NCBI GenBank assembly: GCA_949130495.1
Contig: OX422215.1
Location: forward strand, 10,269,302-10,333,301
Length of the DNA stretch: 64,000 nucleotides
Source of the DNA: Sambucus nigra
Taxonomy: Eukaryota > Streptophyta > Magnoliopsida > Dipsacales > Adoxaceae
Reading direction: 5' to 3'
A program made the translations under genes and the position numbers. Positions 21,078 through 33,559 of this stretch are shown here, in pieces (the first letter of the stretch is position 1; each line of letters starts with the position of its first letter). The notes beneath the pieces were generated by a model that saw only the letters and a list, made by a program, of their open reading frames with translations, searched no databases and was not told where the DNA came from.

Positions 21078-23804
21078 TGTAATACCCCATATTTTTTAGT
21101 ATTTTATATGATTAATTTGAGGTTTTAATTGGCAAAAATACGTTTTAATTAAATTACACGAGTGAAGTAAATAAAATATTAATCGAGTGATAAAAAAATT
21201 AATATTAAATGATAATATTTACTTGGTGATGATGGTAAATAATATATGATTATGGTAATATGGCACAGTGAGCGATATGTGCGTATTTGATTTTTTTCTC
21301 ACCGGGTGTCGCGTGTAGACCATTTTGGGATGAGAATGAGAAATATATATTTTGTGACTCAAATGATAATTTGGAGGTCACGGATGGGTTATAATTGGGT
21401 CCCGAATCAATTTAAGACCAAACTGGCACTTAATAAGGGCATTTTGGTCATTTTATAAAAGGAGGTTAAGAGACCTACGAAAATTAGAGCTCAATATCTG
21501 ATGTTAAGAGATTTGGGTTAGGGTTTTTTAACTTATAACATTAGTGAGGACATTAGAGAGTAGTGAGAGAAATATTCTCAAAGGCAAAAGAGGGTTTGGA
21601 GAATTTCTAGCATCCTAAGTTATTTGAGAAGGGAGATTGGAGAAGAAGAAATCAACAACCAATCTAAGAGATAAGAAATCAGAATCATCCAACTAGAGGT
21701 AAGTGTTTATTGCAAATCAAATTGTGTTATAATACCCATGAGTAAGGATTATTAATTTTGATTAATTGTATTGAACAACTTTAATGAAATTCAATTGTTT
21801 AATATCATGTTGAGTAAGGACTGCATGTAGATTGATTTAGATTTATAGAGGATTTAATATCATTAGAGATTTGATTTCGAATTCGATTATAATTTTGGGT
21901 TTATGAATTGAATGATAATGAAGAACACAAAACTTGAGGGATAAAAAGGGTTTTGGGAATTGATTCTTCTTGATGAGATTTGGTGAGGTTTTAATGTCTC
22001 TGGAACCTTAGAAATCATTCTAACTTATGTGGTCATAGTTAGGAATCATTTTGAGATAATTTAATGAAGTATCTTGAGAGAATCGATACATAAAAATGGT
22101 GAAAAATGAGGTTCGAGTGATGATGATGAAGAAATGCCCAGGTCGTTCGAAGTTCGTTCGAACGACATTATTTGAACGAGACGACCAAGAAAACTTCAGG
22201 GAAAAAATTCGTTACAAGTTCGTTCCAATAGAACAGGGTCATTCAAACGACATTTCTGACGAGATTTTAGAAATGTCCATTTTTGCCCAAATTACTTTTC
22301 GGGGGAAATTGGGTAAATCGAATGAAGCCTTAGAGTTGTGCGAATACTCAGGATAGGTTAATGGACTACTAGAGTCGTGTGATCACTCAAATATATACGA
22401 AAGTGATAATAATTCGTGAATGATAATATGGTGAGTATGCGAGAGAAAATACTATGTAGCATATATGAATAGTAGGATGGTGCTGATATACCTACTAAAT
22501 TTGTAATAGGTGGGGCGAATACCTATTATACTTATATGTATTATGCTTACTATATTCTATGGGAAAATTCGAATAGAGTTCGAGGGTACCAATCCGAACT
22601 CACATTTATTACATTGGTATCGATGGAAGGTCTGAGCGAAAATACTTGCATGTGATATGCTTACTATGTTCGATGGGATAATCCAAACCAAGTTCGATGG
22701 GACCAATCCGAACTCATATATCCTTAATGCGTGAAAAGGGGACATTATAGTGAATATGAAGCTTTAGTATAAATTGCGTGTAAAATATATACCTATGAAT
22801 ACTCTACTTACGTGCGATAGTATATTAGTAGATGTCATATATAGAGATATACATCTAAATGGTAAATTAAGTAGTGAAACTTAATTACATGGAAAAATGA
22901 TAGATTGGGGTATATCTATAATCAATTAAGTAGTGAAACTTAATTATGGAACTTGATAGTTAGAATATGAGAAATTCCTTATGAATTAAGTGGAGTGAAT
23001 TAATTACATAGAACTAAAAATAACAAGTAAACGTTATGAGATAATTGGCTAACATGCGAGGGAATGTTAAATGACTACACAAACAGTACGGGGAGTACGG
23101 GGGATTAGAATGTCGTTGATCGGTTATATGCTTTAGTTAATAGCTTGGGTGATATAGCTAGGTGGGCTAAGTATAGAACGTTAGAGTGCACATTAGCTGA
23201 GGGGTGAGTCTACTCAAGAGAGTATGCTCAAATCTAACATGTGTAATCAATAACCGATTTTCATTTGGGATAAATTACTTGTTAAATGTTTTCAAAACAT
23301 TTTGGGTACTAACTCTTGCTATGTAAATATTTTCAAAACCTTTTAGGTGCTCATCCACAGGGGCGTAATGCACGAGGATCTATTCCATTCTTGCAGAGCT
23401 TTAGCACGGTGGATGCTATAGGCCTTTTATATAGACGCTTCTGTCATTTCAGACTCTAGTATAGGATCTTGTTCATACTTATTGTTTAGGTGGTTTGCAG
23501 CTACAGTTTTATTTTAATATTTTTGGTTTAAGGATTGTTTAATCGGTTGTTATTCGGCTGGTTTGCGTTACTCTTTATAGCATTTGGGGTGGCCTATAGC
23601 ATGTGATGAAGAATGGTTTAGTTTAAACAATGCATGTATCTCGTTTAATTGAAAGTTAAATTTTGTCACCAATTTAATTATTTATAGGTGGTTAGTAATT
23701 AATTTGGTTTTTTGACAGTGATGCTAACAATGAACCATATGAGAAACCTATTTTAATTTGGAAAAGGCCTAATCACCCTATATTTGATTAGACGAGGTGT
23801 CACA
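21078..23804 (+). repeat. 3' LTR of element P, 2727 bp
   Basis: TGTAATACCCC to GGTGTCACA. It contains a leader-like segment near 21530-21690, a perfect donor-like AG|GTAAGTG at 21697-21705 and a TCGTTCGAACGA cassette at 22139-22265. The 22096-22356 frame of 86 codons runs across the cassette and has no known motif. A short segment with CCAATCCGAACTCA is duplicated at about 22560-22615 and 22675-22720. Confidence 0.9.
22139..22265 (+). repeat. Self-complementary cassette in the P LTR
   Basis: GGTCGTTCGAAGTTCGTTCGA, then ACGAC, TTGAACGAGACG and GTTCGTTCC lie about 440 nt downstream of the donor-like motif, the same layout as in LTR A/B. Confidence 0.75.
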
Positions 23805-23809
23805 GTAAA
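23805..23809. other. Right target-site duplication of element P (GTAAA)
   Basis: Second copy of GTAAA, after the LTR end at 23804. Confidence 0.9.
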
Positions 23810-24590
23810 CACTTTCAGTATATAATCCAAATACAATAATCCAAAATGAAACTAGTCCACAACTGATAAGAAATAAATATAAATCAATTATCTCTGAAAT
23901 AATTTCTGAATAGGAGTGGGCAACATGCCCGACTAAAAATGATATCTCTGAATTAAGCAAGGATAGATATGGAGGCATCTAGTACTGAGGTCCTGCAACT
24001 TCCACAGCAGTCGCACGTCAACTAATAGGAACTCCTAAGCTGGGCGTCCATGTGGTTGGGCACCTAAAATGTTTTGTAAAGAAATATATATTTGGAGAAA
24101 ATGGTTAAGAGCCCGGGTAAAACCGTTTAAACATTTAGCAAATATTAAAGTGCATAAATGCCAGATGTTATATACATGTTAGTTCACGAGCCCTCACTTG
24201 AGATCCTCACCTCTCAACTAATGTGCTCGCCTATATATAATACTAGTCCGACCTATTTATGCAACCCCACCTAACTGGTTTGACTTATATTCTATGTCTT
24301 CACAAACTAAATTTGTTGTGCGAGTCGTGTTGTCCCCACCTTATATTATTAATTAACTAATTATTTATCCAACCACTTCCTAGTAAAGATTAAGTTTCAC
24401 ATACTCAGGTTATAATTATCACTACGTTCATTATCTACTAAGCACACACAGTAGAATAAATCATAAGTATTATGTATTACTCTAATTTAACCGACACGTC
24501 CATCCATACAACTCATATAGTATCATATAGATTTCAGATAACTGTTGTTGAAAGATAACTAAACCAAAGGTAAGTTCATATCCTAGCTAC
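23810..24590 (-). repeat. LTR of element Q, proximal part, truncated and fused to integrase
   Basis: It continues the Q LTR and matches LTRs M and M' (GGCAACATGCCC, GCACCTAAAAT, AGAGCCCGGGTAAAACCGTTT). At about 24590 it stops and minus-strand integrase begins. The LTR start (TGTAATACCCC), the leader and the integrase C-terminus are therefore missing. Confidence 0.7.
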
Positions 24591-26752
24591 CCTTGAAGTC
24601 CAACACGCATGCCCAAAGCATATGCTTCAAAATTTGGTTCACCAGTTCCATCTGTCTATCTATTTGAGAATGGTATGATGTACTAAACTGAAATTTCTTC
24701 CACACAACCTCATGAAAACCACATTAAAATGGGATGTGAAAGTTGAATATCTATTTGAGATGATAAAAAATTGTACCTCATGACACGAATAATCTATGCC
24801 GCAGAAAAAAATGCATACTGCTTGTGAATGGGCAAAAAATGTGTTACATTAGTGAATTGGTCCACTTTGACACATATGAAGTCATGTTGCACTGGCATTA
24901 AAAGTCACCCCATTGATGAAATCCATAAAAATTTTATCCAACTTCCACTAGGGAATGGTTAAGGGAAAAATATTCCCTAATCGTCTCTGATAATCCACCT
25001 TTACCATCTAACAAGTACTCTACTAGGACACAAACATAGCAACATCTAGCTTCACCCTGGAGAACAATATTGTATCTTTATATCTTGGTACATCTTATCC
25101 CCACTAGGATGCATCAAAAAATATGATCCATGGGACTCTTACATAACAAATCTATGTAACTCCTCATCTTATGGAACATCCAACCTCCCCTTTAATAACA
25201 ATCCACCATTCAAACCAATGGTGTAAAGAGGAACGCCAGAGGCTAAAACTTCATCCACTCTCTTTATAAAAAATACATCATTCATTTGTGCTATAACCAT
25301 CGGCATAAGAATGTTAGGAATTATGGTATGCATCCCCATAAATGCATAGGTTAATTTTCTAATAACTTGAACGGAATCTATGTCGATCAACTGAAGAAAA
25401 GGAAAACTTCAACTAGGTCACGGACTCAAAGCATTTGCCAACACATTGGACTTCTCAAATGATGATGACTTATAAATTTGTAGTATTTAATATTATGGAA
25501 CCACGATCATTGTCATACGTTCAAATCTTTCTATGTAAATAAATATTGAAGACTCTTACAATATCTAAAGAGACTGAACTTCTCACCCCACAAATAGTGC
25601 CTCCAATCGTGTAATGTGAAAACTATAGCTACTAGATCCCAATTGCAAGTCGAATAGTTACACTTGTGGAGTTTTAAATTTTTAGATGCAAATGTAATGA
25701 GGCAATAATCTTGGATAAACATTATGCGTAATACCTATTTATAAGCATCAGTGTATACCAAATTTTTAACCCCACTCCTAAGTAGAGCCAAAACTAGATC
25801 CAAAGTCAACTTCTTCTTGACAGAGTCAAAGATATGTTGTCACCTCTCTGTCCAAACAAAATCTCTGTTTCAAGATAGTGACAACCATCGCACCTCCTCA
25901 AATATGTTGAAAAAATCTTTGAGAATTGGAATCGAATCAAGTGATATGGAAATCCCCTTTTAGGTTTCCTCATCAATAAATTGCAAATGTGTTATGGCAC
26001 CACCCTCTATCCTAAGCATAGTTATAATATACATATGCTAGCCCAAAATAGTGAAAAGGATAGAACAACCCCTATAATTTACATGAGCCTCATATCTACC
26101 AACCAGTCCATGCCCAAGATCACATCATAATAGTGGGTGTCTAAAAGTTACAAATCATCCTCAAAACATAATCCACCCATGTAAACCTCCACATTATCAC
26201 AAATCTCCAAAATATTATTAGATATGCCTAACAGAGTACCTATAAATAAAGCTCTATCACAAGGTCTAGGAAAAAAACCAAATATATCTAAAAAACTACG
26301 TGGTGCGAGTCAGTTTGCGGTGTTTGTGTGAAAAAAAACTCTAATTAATGTTCCAAAAATGTAAAATGTATCGTCCATTTCCTGAACCTATCCCCTACCC
26401 TCCTGCTGGGGTCGGGCCTGGTGATAAACTCTCCTATACTGAAGTTGGGGTTACTGTTGCATAACTAGTGGTATGGGTAGTGCTATTACCAGCTTTGGCC
26501 TTGGAGCTGGATGTTACGGAGGTCGGTATGGTTTATATTTCTGCCACTAGGGCCTAAAGCCTTGTTGTCTAGGTCATCCCTTAACCTAACACTGCCTATA
26601 GTATCCCTGTCCCTTTTTTCCCTTAATACTACTTCGACTAGCTTTGATGATGCTGCCTTTGAATATTGATACCAAGGAAAACCCAAAAAAAATTATATAT
26701 TCTTCCACATCTAAAACATACCACCTCAAATGGTGTTGTATGCACCCCCAAC
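24591..26752 (-). pseudogene. Element Q pol and gag C-terminus, heavily decayed
   Basis: Reading leftward from 26752 on the minus strand: a zinc-knuckle remnant (VCFRCGR at about 26715), Gln/Gly-rich gag tail (26350-26690), protease (about 26000-26300, with YDVILGMDWLV), then directly the end of RT/RNase H (25531-25960; [22 protein letters not shown]), the linker (25169-25390), and an integrase piece near 24590-24660 that resembles DGQTERVNQILEDML. The bulk of RT is absent, so a second internal deletion is likely near 25980. Many stops are present. Confidence 0.7.
26748..26752. other. Left target-site duplication of solo LTR R (CCAAC)
   Basis: CCAAC also follows the far end of R at 48898-48902. 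Confidence 0.8.
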
Positions 26753-28977
26753 TATAACGCCCCGATGATTTATGGGTTGACAGTAGTCAACCCGGTCCGA
26801 ACCGAGCGCCAGGTGTGAAGTGCAATAAAACAACCTATATAATGTTGCTAGTCCAGTTTTACTTTAATTAACATTTTATTTGTTCAGCATGCGATTATAA
26901 TTTCAAATTAAACTACGTGAGGGACCCATGGGAAGCACCCAGAAGTCCAAGCATACAGAGCTACTAACGTAATATAAAAGAAATTACTTACCTATATAAT
27001 GTTCTCAAAATACAAAACCACTCCTAGCCTGCCATAACAAAGCAAAGTCGTGAGCCAAATGCTCAGTGGGAAATATACAAATACAATACATAATAGAACG
27101 ACGGAAAGAAGACTTTAACACGTTATGCCTATGTGCACATGCAACTAACTTGTATACATATATAAACATACATATAAATATACTTGATTCATGAACCATG
27201 TTTACTTCCGAAAATTTTAGTTGTCCAGATTAATTTACCTTAATCTTATAAAAGACTTCCATTTCTTAGTTTATCATTTGTCAGATTTATTTAACACACA
27301 CGATTCAATTCTTGAAACCACCACATTGGGTTTGATCGAAAGCCATTTCTTTATCGAAATTACCCCTTTTATTTTAACCGGTACACATTAGTATTTCGTT
27401 GAAAACCACCCTTTCAACACACGCATTCATCGTGTTAGAAAATACTTATTTAGACTTTGAAACCTTTTGCAACACATTATTGTGTTAATTATGAGTTCAA
27501 CCACTTAGGTTGCTTAACCACTCATTTACCCACTTACTCTACCTTTTTCCTTACCTTGTGTACATTAATCAGTTGCACATCTTCTTGTCCATTTTAACCT
27601 TCATCGGAACATTTATTAATTCATTTAAGTTAGGTTATATTGACATATTTCACTACACAACCCATTTCTTAGAATCTTCCAAATAATCGCATACTTTAAC
27701 GGGCTCCACGCTACTGGCTATGCACACCATATTCTCTAGAAAATTGTTTTAGGCCTTTCACCCCAGGGATTTGGGCTTCCCCTAATTTTTTTGGTGTCAT
27801 CCGATTTCATTTTAATGTGTTTTAACACTTTACAAATGTCAACATTATTCCACCTTTCCTTTTTACTCGACCGAAGCCAAAATCCGGGGTTACACCCCAA
27901 TTTGTGGTACACTTTGAAATTTACCGTTTCATGTCCTTTACACTTTAACCTTGATTTTATTCCAAAAATAATTTTCATTTAGGGCCAATTTATATAGCAC
28001 ATTTTCCAACATTTTACTTCATAAAAATATTCCACTTTAAGTAAAATTACCATTTTACCCATTTGTTTCTAAACTCATCTTTTACTCTATTTTCACAAGT
28101 GTTAATTTTCCCAAAACACTATTAAGTTACCCACACTAACTCCTTAAGTGTTTTAACACCTTTTTAACCTTGGAGTAATATTCTTCTTAATTGGAAACAT
28201 CTTTATATCATTATTTCCTTTCCAATTTCATAAGTGTTAATGTTTTACAACATTATTAAGTTATACACACCAACTTTCAAATGTTTAACCATTAATACTT
28301 ATTCAACACCATTTATTAACCATTTTCAAACTAGGCATGTCTTTACTTATTTATTTAAGAAATCTATCTACACTTAAAGACTACTTTTATAAAAAAATAC
28401 CATTTCTTTTTATCAACACATGTAGTCTTACATCCTTATGTTCATTATACCTTTAATCCTATTTTAACACACTTGAAAAATAGTTCAATTTTTTTATTTC
28501 ATGTTTAAACCCAACAAAATCTTATTTAAACTTGTCTATATATTTATCATCCAAATACTACAAGTTTATATGCATGAGAAGATGGATTTTAAACCTTAAA
28601 ATCCCATTAGATGGTTTAAACACAAATTTCATTTAGAAATTCATTATACTTGCAAAATATACTTTCAAGGCATAAAAGGAATTTAATTTTCTTCAAACTC
28701 AACAAATGTCCATTTTCATAAACATTAATTTTTTGCAAGAAACCTTAAAATAATGTTTCATCAATGTTTATCAAAATAAATTATTATCATCAAACATTTT
28801 ACTTCATAAAATGTTCAACAACATTCTTTCTGAAAATACACCATTTTCACAAAATACCAACTTTTAATATTTCAATACTTTGAAATATTTATTCATTCTT
28901 CATTTTCAACAAAATAACATGTTACCAAATGTTTATTATTTTCTACACACCAATTTCATTATTTAATCAAATGCACC
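26753..28977 (-). repeat. Solo LTR R, left part (LTR 3' end), minus orientation
   Basis: It begins TATAACGCCCC (mutated from TGTAACxCCC). The LTR resumes at 47965 and ends TATTACA at 48897, giving 3158 bp without the nested element G. The TSD is CCAAC, and no internal region remains, so it is a solo LTR from LTR-LTR recombination. No gene is seen. It is AT-rich, and the frames at 27736-27982 on both strands are fortuitous. Confidence 0.8.
28973..28977. other. Left target-site duplication of element G (GCACC)
   Basis: GCACC recurs at 47960-47964, directly after the G 3' LTR. Confidence 0.85.
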
Positions 28978-31793
28978 TGTAAGAATCGAGAATTTTTTCA
29001 AACCCTAATTTACCTACGACCATGATTTAAACCCTCATGAGTTGTGTAAAATCAAAAATTTTCTAAAAAGAAAGAAACAACTCTGTTATAACTTAGACCT
29101 TTGAAGTTTCAGTTAATTACAAAAGAGTCCTTGAAATTTTTAAAGTAAGATAACTTGAGATATATTTAACCCCTAAACCCCAACCTTGTATCAAATTAAA
29201 CATTTAGACCTCAATTAACATAAAATCATAGTTTCAACCCTGGAAGCTTTCTAAAATTATCAAAATACCCCTAAACTTTATAAAAAGTGTACTTTTAGGG
29301 CTATAAATGCAATTATATAATTGACAAAGGACTAAAACTAAAACCTTCTTAAATTTTATTTAAAACCCTGTCAACATGCTACCCCACATTAGCATAAGAG
29401 GTTAAAACATATGGAATATCCTATGAACCCATGTGCACCCCATTTACCCACAATTAACCCCCCCCCCCCAACTAGTTCAAATCCACCTCCTTTTAGGTCC
29501 AATCAAATCCTCACCTAAAATAGTATAAATACCCCTCGACCTAAGCAGTAAAAACTCACCCCACAGTTCAGTTTCAAATCTCGAAATTTCCTTTAATGCA
29601 GGTAACTTATCATTTTATGCTTAATTTTCAATTCTACTATTTTTCTTCATAGTTAATATAGTTAGTAAACCTATAATATACTAGCTTTTACGTGTAGAAT
29701 GGCCTAGGATAGTAAAAATCAGTAAGAACATCATTAAAGCTTGAGCTTTAATGGTGAAACTCAATATATTACCTTAAAATTTGATTTGAAGCCATGGATA
29801 ACTTCATTATAACCTAAGGATCTCGAGTGCAATGGTTAAAAGCCATGAATATTTATGTAGAGCTCAAATCGATCGAAAGTGGTTTTTGAACTCAAAACAT
29901 GCGAATTCGAAATTCTCAATGTAAAATGCATCAAAATCTTTTAAACCAAAACCAAATTACTCTCATCTATAGCATAAACCAAACCCAATTCGTAAGAGAC
30001 CTTGCCATACTAGAAATCCACAAAAGTCAGGTCAATTTTTCATGAAAAGACACAGTTTTAGAACTTGAGTTATAGTGAATGTCAATCCATGAAACTTGTA
30101 TATTTGGATTCCTCGTGAAAAATTAGGTTAAGTTTGTTAAGGAATCATCCCAAATGGTATAACAATGAATGAGAAAAACTCGGTCAAAGCTTGAAAACCT
30201 AAAAATTCAAAATTAAGAGGTTGAAGATGAAGACTTTCTTCAGAAACCTTGACCACGCGCATGAGGGTGCATGGCTAATCAGGAAATTTTGATTTTTTTT
30301 CCCCTAAACTTTTCATTAAATTTTTCTGAACAAAATGGTATAAAATAAGACCATGTTTGGATATTCCTAGCCCAAGTTATGTAAAAACAAGGTTCTTTCT
30401 TAAGGAAATTTCTTTAAAATTACAAATTAACCCCTATCCACTTTTCAAACTTATGAGTTTGAACCCCAAACTTTTCCCATTAATACATCAAACCATTTTA
30501 AGAGAAAAACTCTCTTGCACCAAAGTTCAATAATGAGCTTAAGATCATAATTTTAAAGTCTCGGGATAATTATAAATGAGCCCTCGAAACTTTAACAAGA
30601 CAGTGTTAAACACAAAACTAACTAATTAATCATACTACTAATATACCACACATTGTATAACAAAAAATCAAGCCCCAATTCTTTCGAATATCCAAGTGTG
30701 ACAGCAATTCAACCGAATACCAAGCAAGTAGGTTTTTCCTACCTTTTCAGTAATATACTTTGCGTATTTGAAATACTGCTATTGATATCACTATGTGATA
30801 GTCACATTTACTCTGAGTATGTGCATGTTATTATACTTCCATACTACATATTTTTCTAACCATAGTTTGTATTTGAATTAACACCAATATATAAATTTAG
30901 GATAAATTTTAACCCTTTTCATCTAATAGCTGATATGATGTACCTTATTGATTCAGTTTGCCCTAGAACTTTGTGCCATTTTTACTTTAAGCATCAGTAT
31001 TAACTAGGAAATAGGTTGACGTGTTATCCCACAAAACTTTTTACTTAACCTACTGGTCTCAGATGATTGAGAGCCATGATATTGCTACATACGTATGAGT
31101 GCCACTTTAATTGTGAGCATATCAGATTACTCTTACCCAAAAGTTTTGGAATTGATTGAATGATTATTATAAATTTAACTAATGGCTTAATTACCTCTAT
31201 ACCCTTTAGTGAACTAGTAAGAATGAGATTATTAGTTCAAACTCTTTAACTTTCTTTAACCATGATCCTAACTAAACTGGTAATGTACCGTATTTATTAA
31301 AACGAACTAATCACTATGGAATTATGAGTTCCAGCATTTTGATGTTTTATAATTTGATAAATATGGAATAATCAGCTTATTATTGTCAACATTTTAAACA
31401 CTGATTCTATACACACTCCAACTCTCATTTATATCTATATCATTGTTATAGAACTAGTAGAACATACTTAGCATATTTGTGATAATTTCTTCCTTCTCCA
31501 GATGCACTAGGAGAAAGAAGATAGTATCTCTTCCCTATTAGAGATAGAAATTGGTCACCTGTTTGAGTATGTGACCGTATGGGCAGAGATTAAACCTGAT
31601 GGGAGCAAGGAGTGGCGCTTTATAAGTTTCTATATTGTCGTGTGTACTAAAAATGTGTAACTCACCCCTGCGGTGGTTCAACCCTATGTAACATATTAAT
31701 AATTAATAAAAAGTTATGTTATTCCGTCTTAGCTCTACTTCATTACTTTATGTGTACTTCCCGTTCATTTATACCAAATGGCAGGGTGTGATA
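28978..31793 (+). repeat. 5' LTR of element G
   Basis: TGTAAGAATCGAG to GGGTGTGATA. The original end was probably GGTGTCACA. It contains a TATA box (TATAAATAC, 29524-29532), a donor-like CAG|GTAACT near 29599 and an imperfect hairpin word near 30252. The small frame at 30653-30859, also present in the 3' LTR at 46803-47027, has no known motif. Confidence 0.92.
29524..29532 (+). promoter_or_regulatory. TATA box in the G 5' LTR
   Basis: TATAAATAC is followed after about 30 nt by a C/A-rich start region. The 3' LTR has TTTAAATAC at the same place (45683-45691). Confidence 0.6.
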
Positions 31794-31796
31794 ACT

Positions 31797-31808
31797 TAGT
31801 ATCAACAT
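31797..31808 (+). other. Degenerate primer-binding site of element G
   Basis: TAGTATCAACAT follows the LTR end. It matches TGGTATCAGAGC only in part, so it is a decayed initiator-Met site. Confidence 0.5.
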
Positions 31809-31893
31809 ATCGTCGGGTTAGCATTCTATGCAGGAAATCGATAAGATATTAGTTATTTGATCTTTTCATAACTTCTTTTATTATTAATATTAT

Positions 31894-32283
31894 ATGGTAA
31901 ATCCATTTTGCAGTATGGATGCATGGGATACATTTCTGTTTAACATAGATCTCAAGCCAGATAACATATGGGAAACGCGGGTAAGAGAAGAGGCTTTGGC
32001 CAGGTTAAGAGAAATGATTTGTGGAGTTAAAGAAGACTGGGTAAGGTCAAGTAATGACATTAAAAGGATGGTGTTAACAAATAGAGCATTGGGCAAGATT
32101 CATTTGATGAGAAAAGTGGATGACTTTGCTAATGAGCCAGTCATACTTCAAGAAGCTATAAATTTAGCACTTACAGATGAACGATCGGCTCCACCGATGT
32201 ACCCGGAAGAGACATCCAATGGTGAAATACATGAAGGGTATTCTTCTAGCACCACAGGTGACTCAACAGACGATGGATACTAA
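31894..32283 (+). CDS. Open reading frame of unknown function upstream of gag in element G
   Basis: 129 codons, about 85 nt after the primer-binding site. The start used here is ATG 31894; an in-frame ATG at 31915 (MDAWDTFLF) is an alternative. I do not recognise the product. The N-terminal two thirds are charged and helical in appearance (VREEALARLREMI, DWVRSSNDIKRMV). The C-terminus is acidic and Ser/Thr-rich (SSSTTGDSTDDGY), and that bias continues past the stop for about 19 codons. It is the only intact sizeable frame in an otherwise stop-ridden element. It could be an extra retrotransposon protein, a captured host fragment or an upstream gag exon. Chance is less likely given its length in AT-rich DNA. 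Confidence 0.5.
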   Translation: MVNPFCSMDAWDTFLFNIDLKPDNIWETRVREEALARLREMICGVKEDWVRSSNDIKRMVLTNRALGKIHLMRKVDDFANEPVILQEAINLALTDERSAPPMYPEETSNGEIHEGYSSSTTGDSTDDGY

Positions 32284-32514
32284 AAAGATTCTCTAGTTAA
32301 CCCCGAGTCTACATCTAGTGATGACGCAGTTGTTCCTACTTAGAAATAAATTTAACGTTAAAAGTTGTTTAAATGTTGTAGAATATAATGTTAGCCTCAC
32401 TGGTATGAATGATAATGTATAATATTACCGTACAAGTAATTTATGTAAAATATAGTAGGCTTGTTTATTTATTATTATTTATAACCATTGTTATTTAAAC
32501 TATTTTATTTTAGG
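32284..32514 (+). other. Intron-like spacer between the leader frame and gag in element G
   Basis: Very AT-rich, ending in a long pyrimidine/AT tract and TTTTAG immediately before GATGG, the gag start. This looks like a splice acceptor. The matching donor could be in the LTR (near 29599) or near 32340. Splicing is inference. Confidence 0.4.
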
Positions 32515-33513
32515 ATGGTTAGTATTCAAACCCCCTCTGTTGGAACTTAACCTGAAGAGACTCAAACTGAAGGAATCATACGATGTCTCCAGGAACTTAC
32601 TACGTTATCCCAACAGTAATAGACTACTCGTTCTACTCCCAAATATGTTTTTAGAGAAATTCGTAGAATGAATGCTCTTAAGGAATTTCTACGACAACGA
32701 TCCCTATCTTTTCTTGGAAAGCCAGGTGCTAATGAAGTTGAGAAATGGATGCATCAGATTATGAAAATTCTGAATGGAGTAAGTATAACTACTAATCTCC
32801 AAATAACTTTAATTGCATATATGTTTGAAGGTGAAACAGATTTCTGGTGGAAAGTAATGTCGTACAATCAGAATGTTGATAATTTTACTTGGGAACAGTT
32901 TGAAGAGAATTTTTTCAAAAAGTATTTTACCGAGATTGAGTGAGACCAATAAACTGTTGATTTCCTAATATTACAACAAGCTAGCCTCTCACTAGCTCAA
33001 TACGAGGCTAAGTTTACTGAACTATCTCATTATGCCCTGGATAATATGGCTACTCAGATGAAGATATGCATGCAGTTTGAGAGAGGATTACATCCGAGAA
33101 TTAAGAATTCAATCACTCCATTATAAATTCGTGAGTACTCTTAGTTGATTTCCGTTGCGGCCATTGTGGAACATAATTTTTCAAACTTGATCCGATCACC
33201 ACCCCCAATTATTAGAAGTAACCATGCCATCAGAACCCCATCTCATTTTACACCCCATCCATATGAAAAAATGAGTGGGCAAGCCGAGATCCTTCATAAC
33301 ACAACCCGTTCTGAGATCCTATGTCATGAATGTCATGAGATAGGACATATTCGTCCACGATGTCCTAAGATAAAATCATCTCCAATACTCCGCCAACTAA
33401 ACAAACCCTCACAAAATCCAAAATTCCGTTCTATTCCAAATCATTCCAAGCCAACCAAGAAAGTTAAGCCAATTCCTAATCGTGGGAGGAATTATGCCAC
33501 ACAGCATATGTGA
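32515..33513 (+). pseudogene. Gag of element G with zinc knuckle, several stops
   Basis: The ATG at 32515 and all blocks are in one frame, broken by about eight stops with no obvious frameshift. The core reads FLGKPGANEVEKWMHQ, FEGETDFWWK and FTWEQFEENFFKKYF, then LAQYEAKFTELSHYA. The zinc knuckle CHECHEIGHIRPRCP lies at about 33323-33367, followed by a basic, Pro/Ser-rich tail. The product would form virus-like particles and bind RNA. It cannot be made from this copy. Confidence 0.85.
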
Positions 33514-33559
33514 AATGCATATGACGTGATGAAAGGTATGATTATTTTTTAGCATATTC

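Larger units (their letters stand above)
19030..23804 (+). mobile_element. Element P: internally deleted Tekay-like chromovirus, 4775 bp
   Basis: Both outer ends (TGTAATACCCC, GTGTCACA) and a perfect GTAAA TSD are kept, so it is one insertion. The 5' LTR keeps only about 313 bp. It is joined straight to RNase H, with loss of most of the 5' LTR, the primer-binding site, gag, protease and RT. It is nested in the LTR of element Q. Confidence 0.9.

Noticed and set aside
30653..30859. 68-codon frame with a counterpart in the other G LTR (46803-47027), looking conserved
   Set aside because: Similarity is explained by LTR duplication; the frame is short, hydrophobic from AT-rich sequence and has no known motif.
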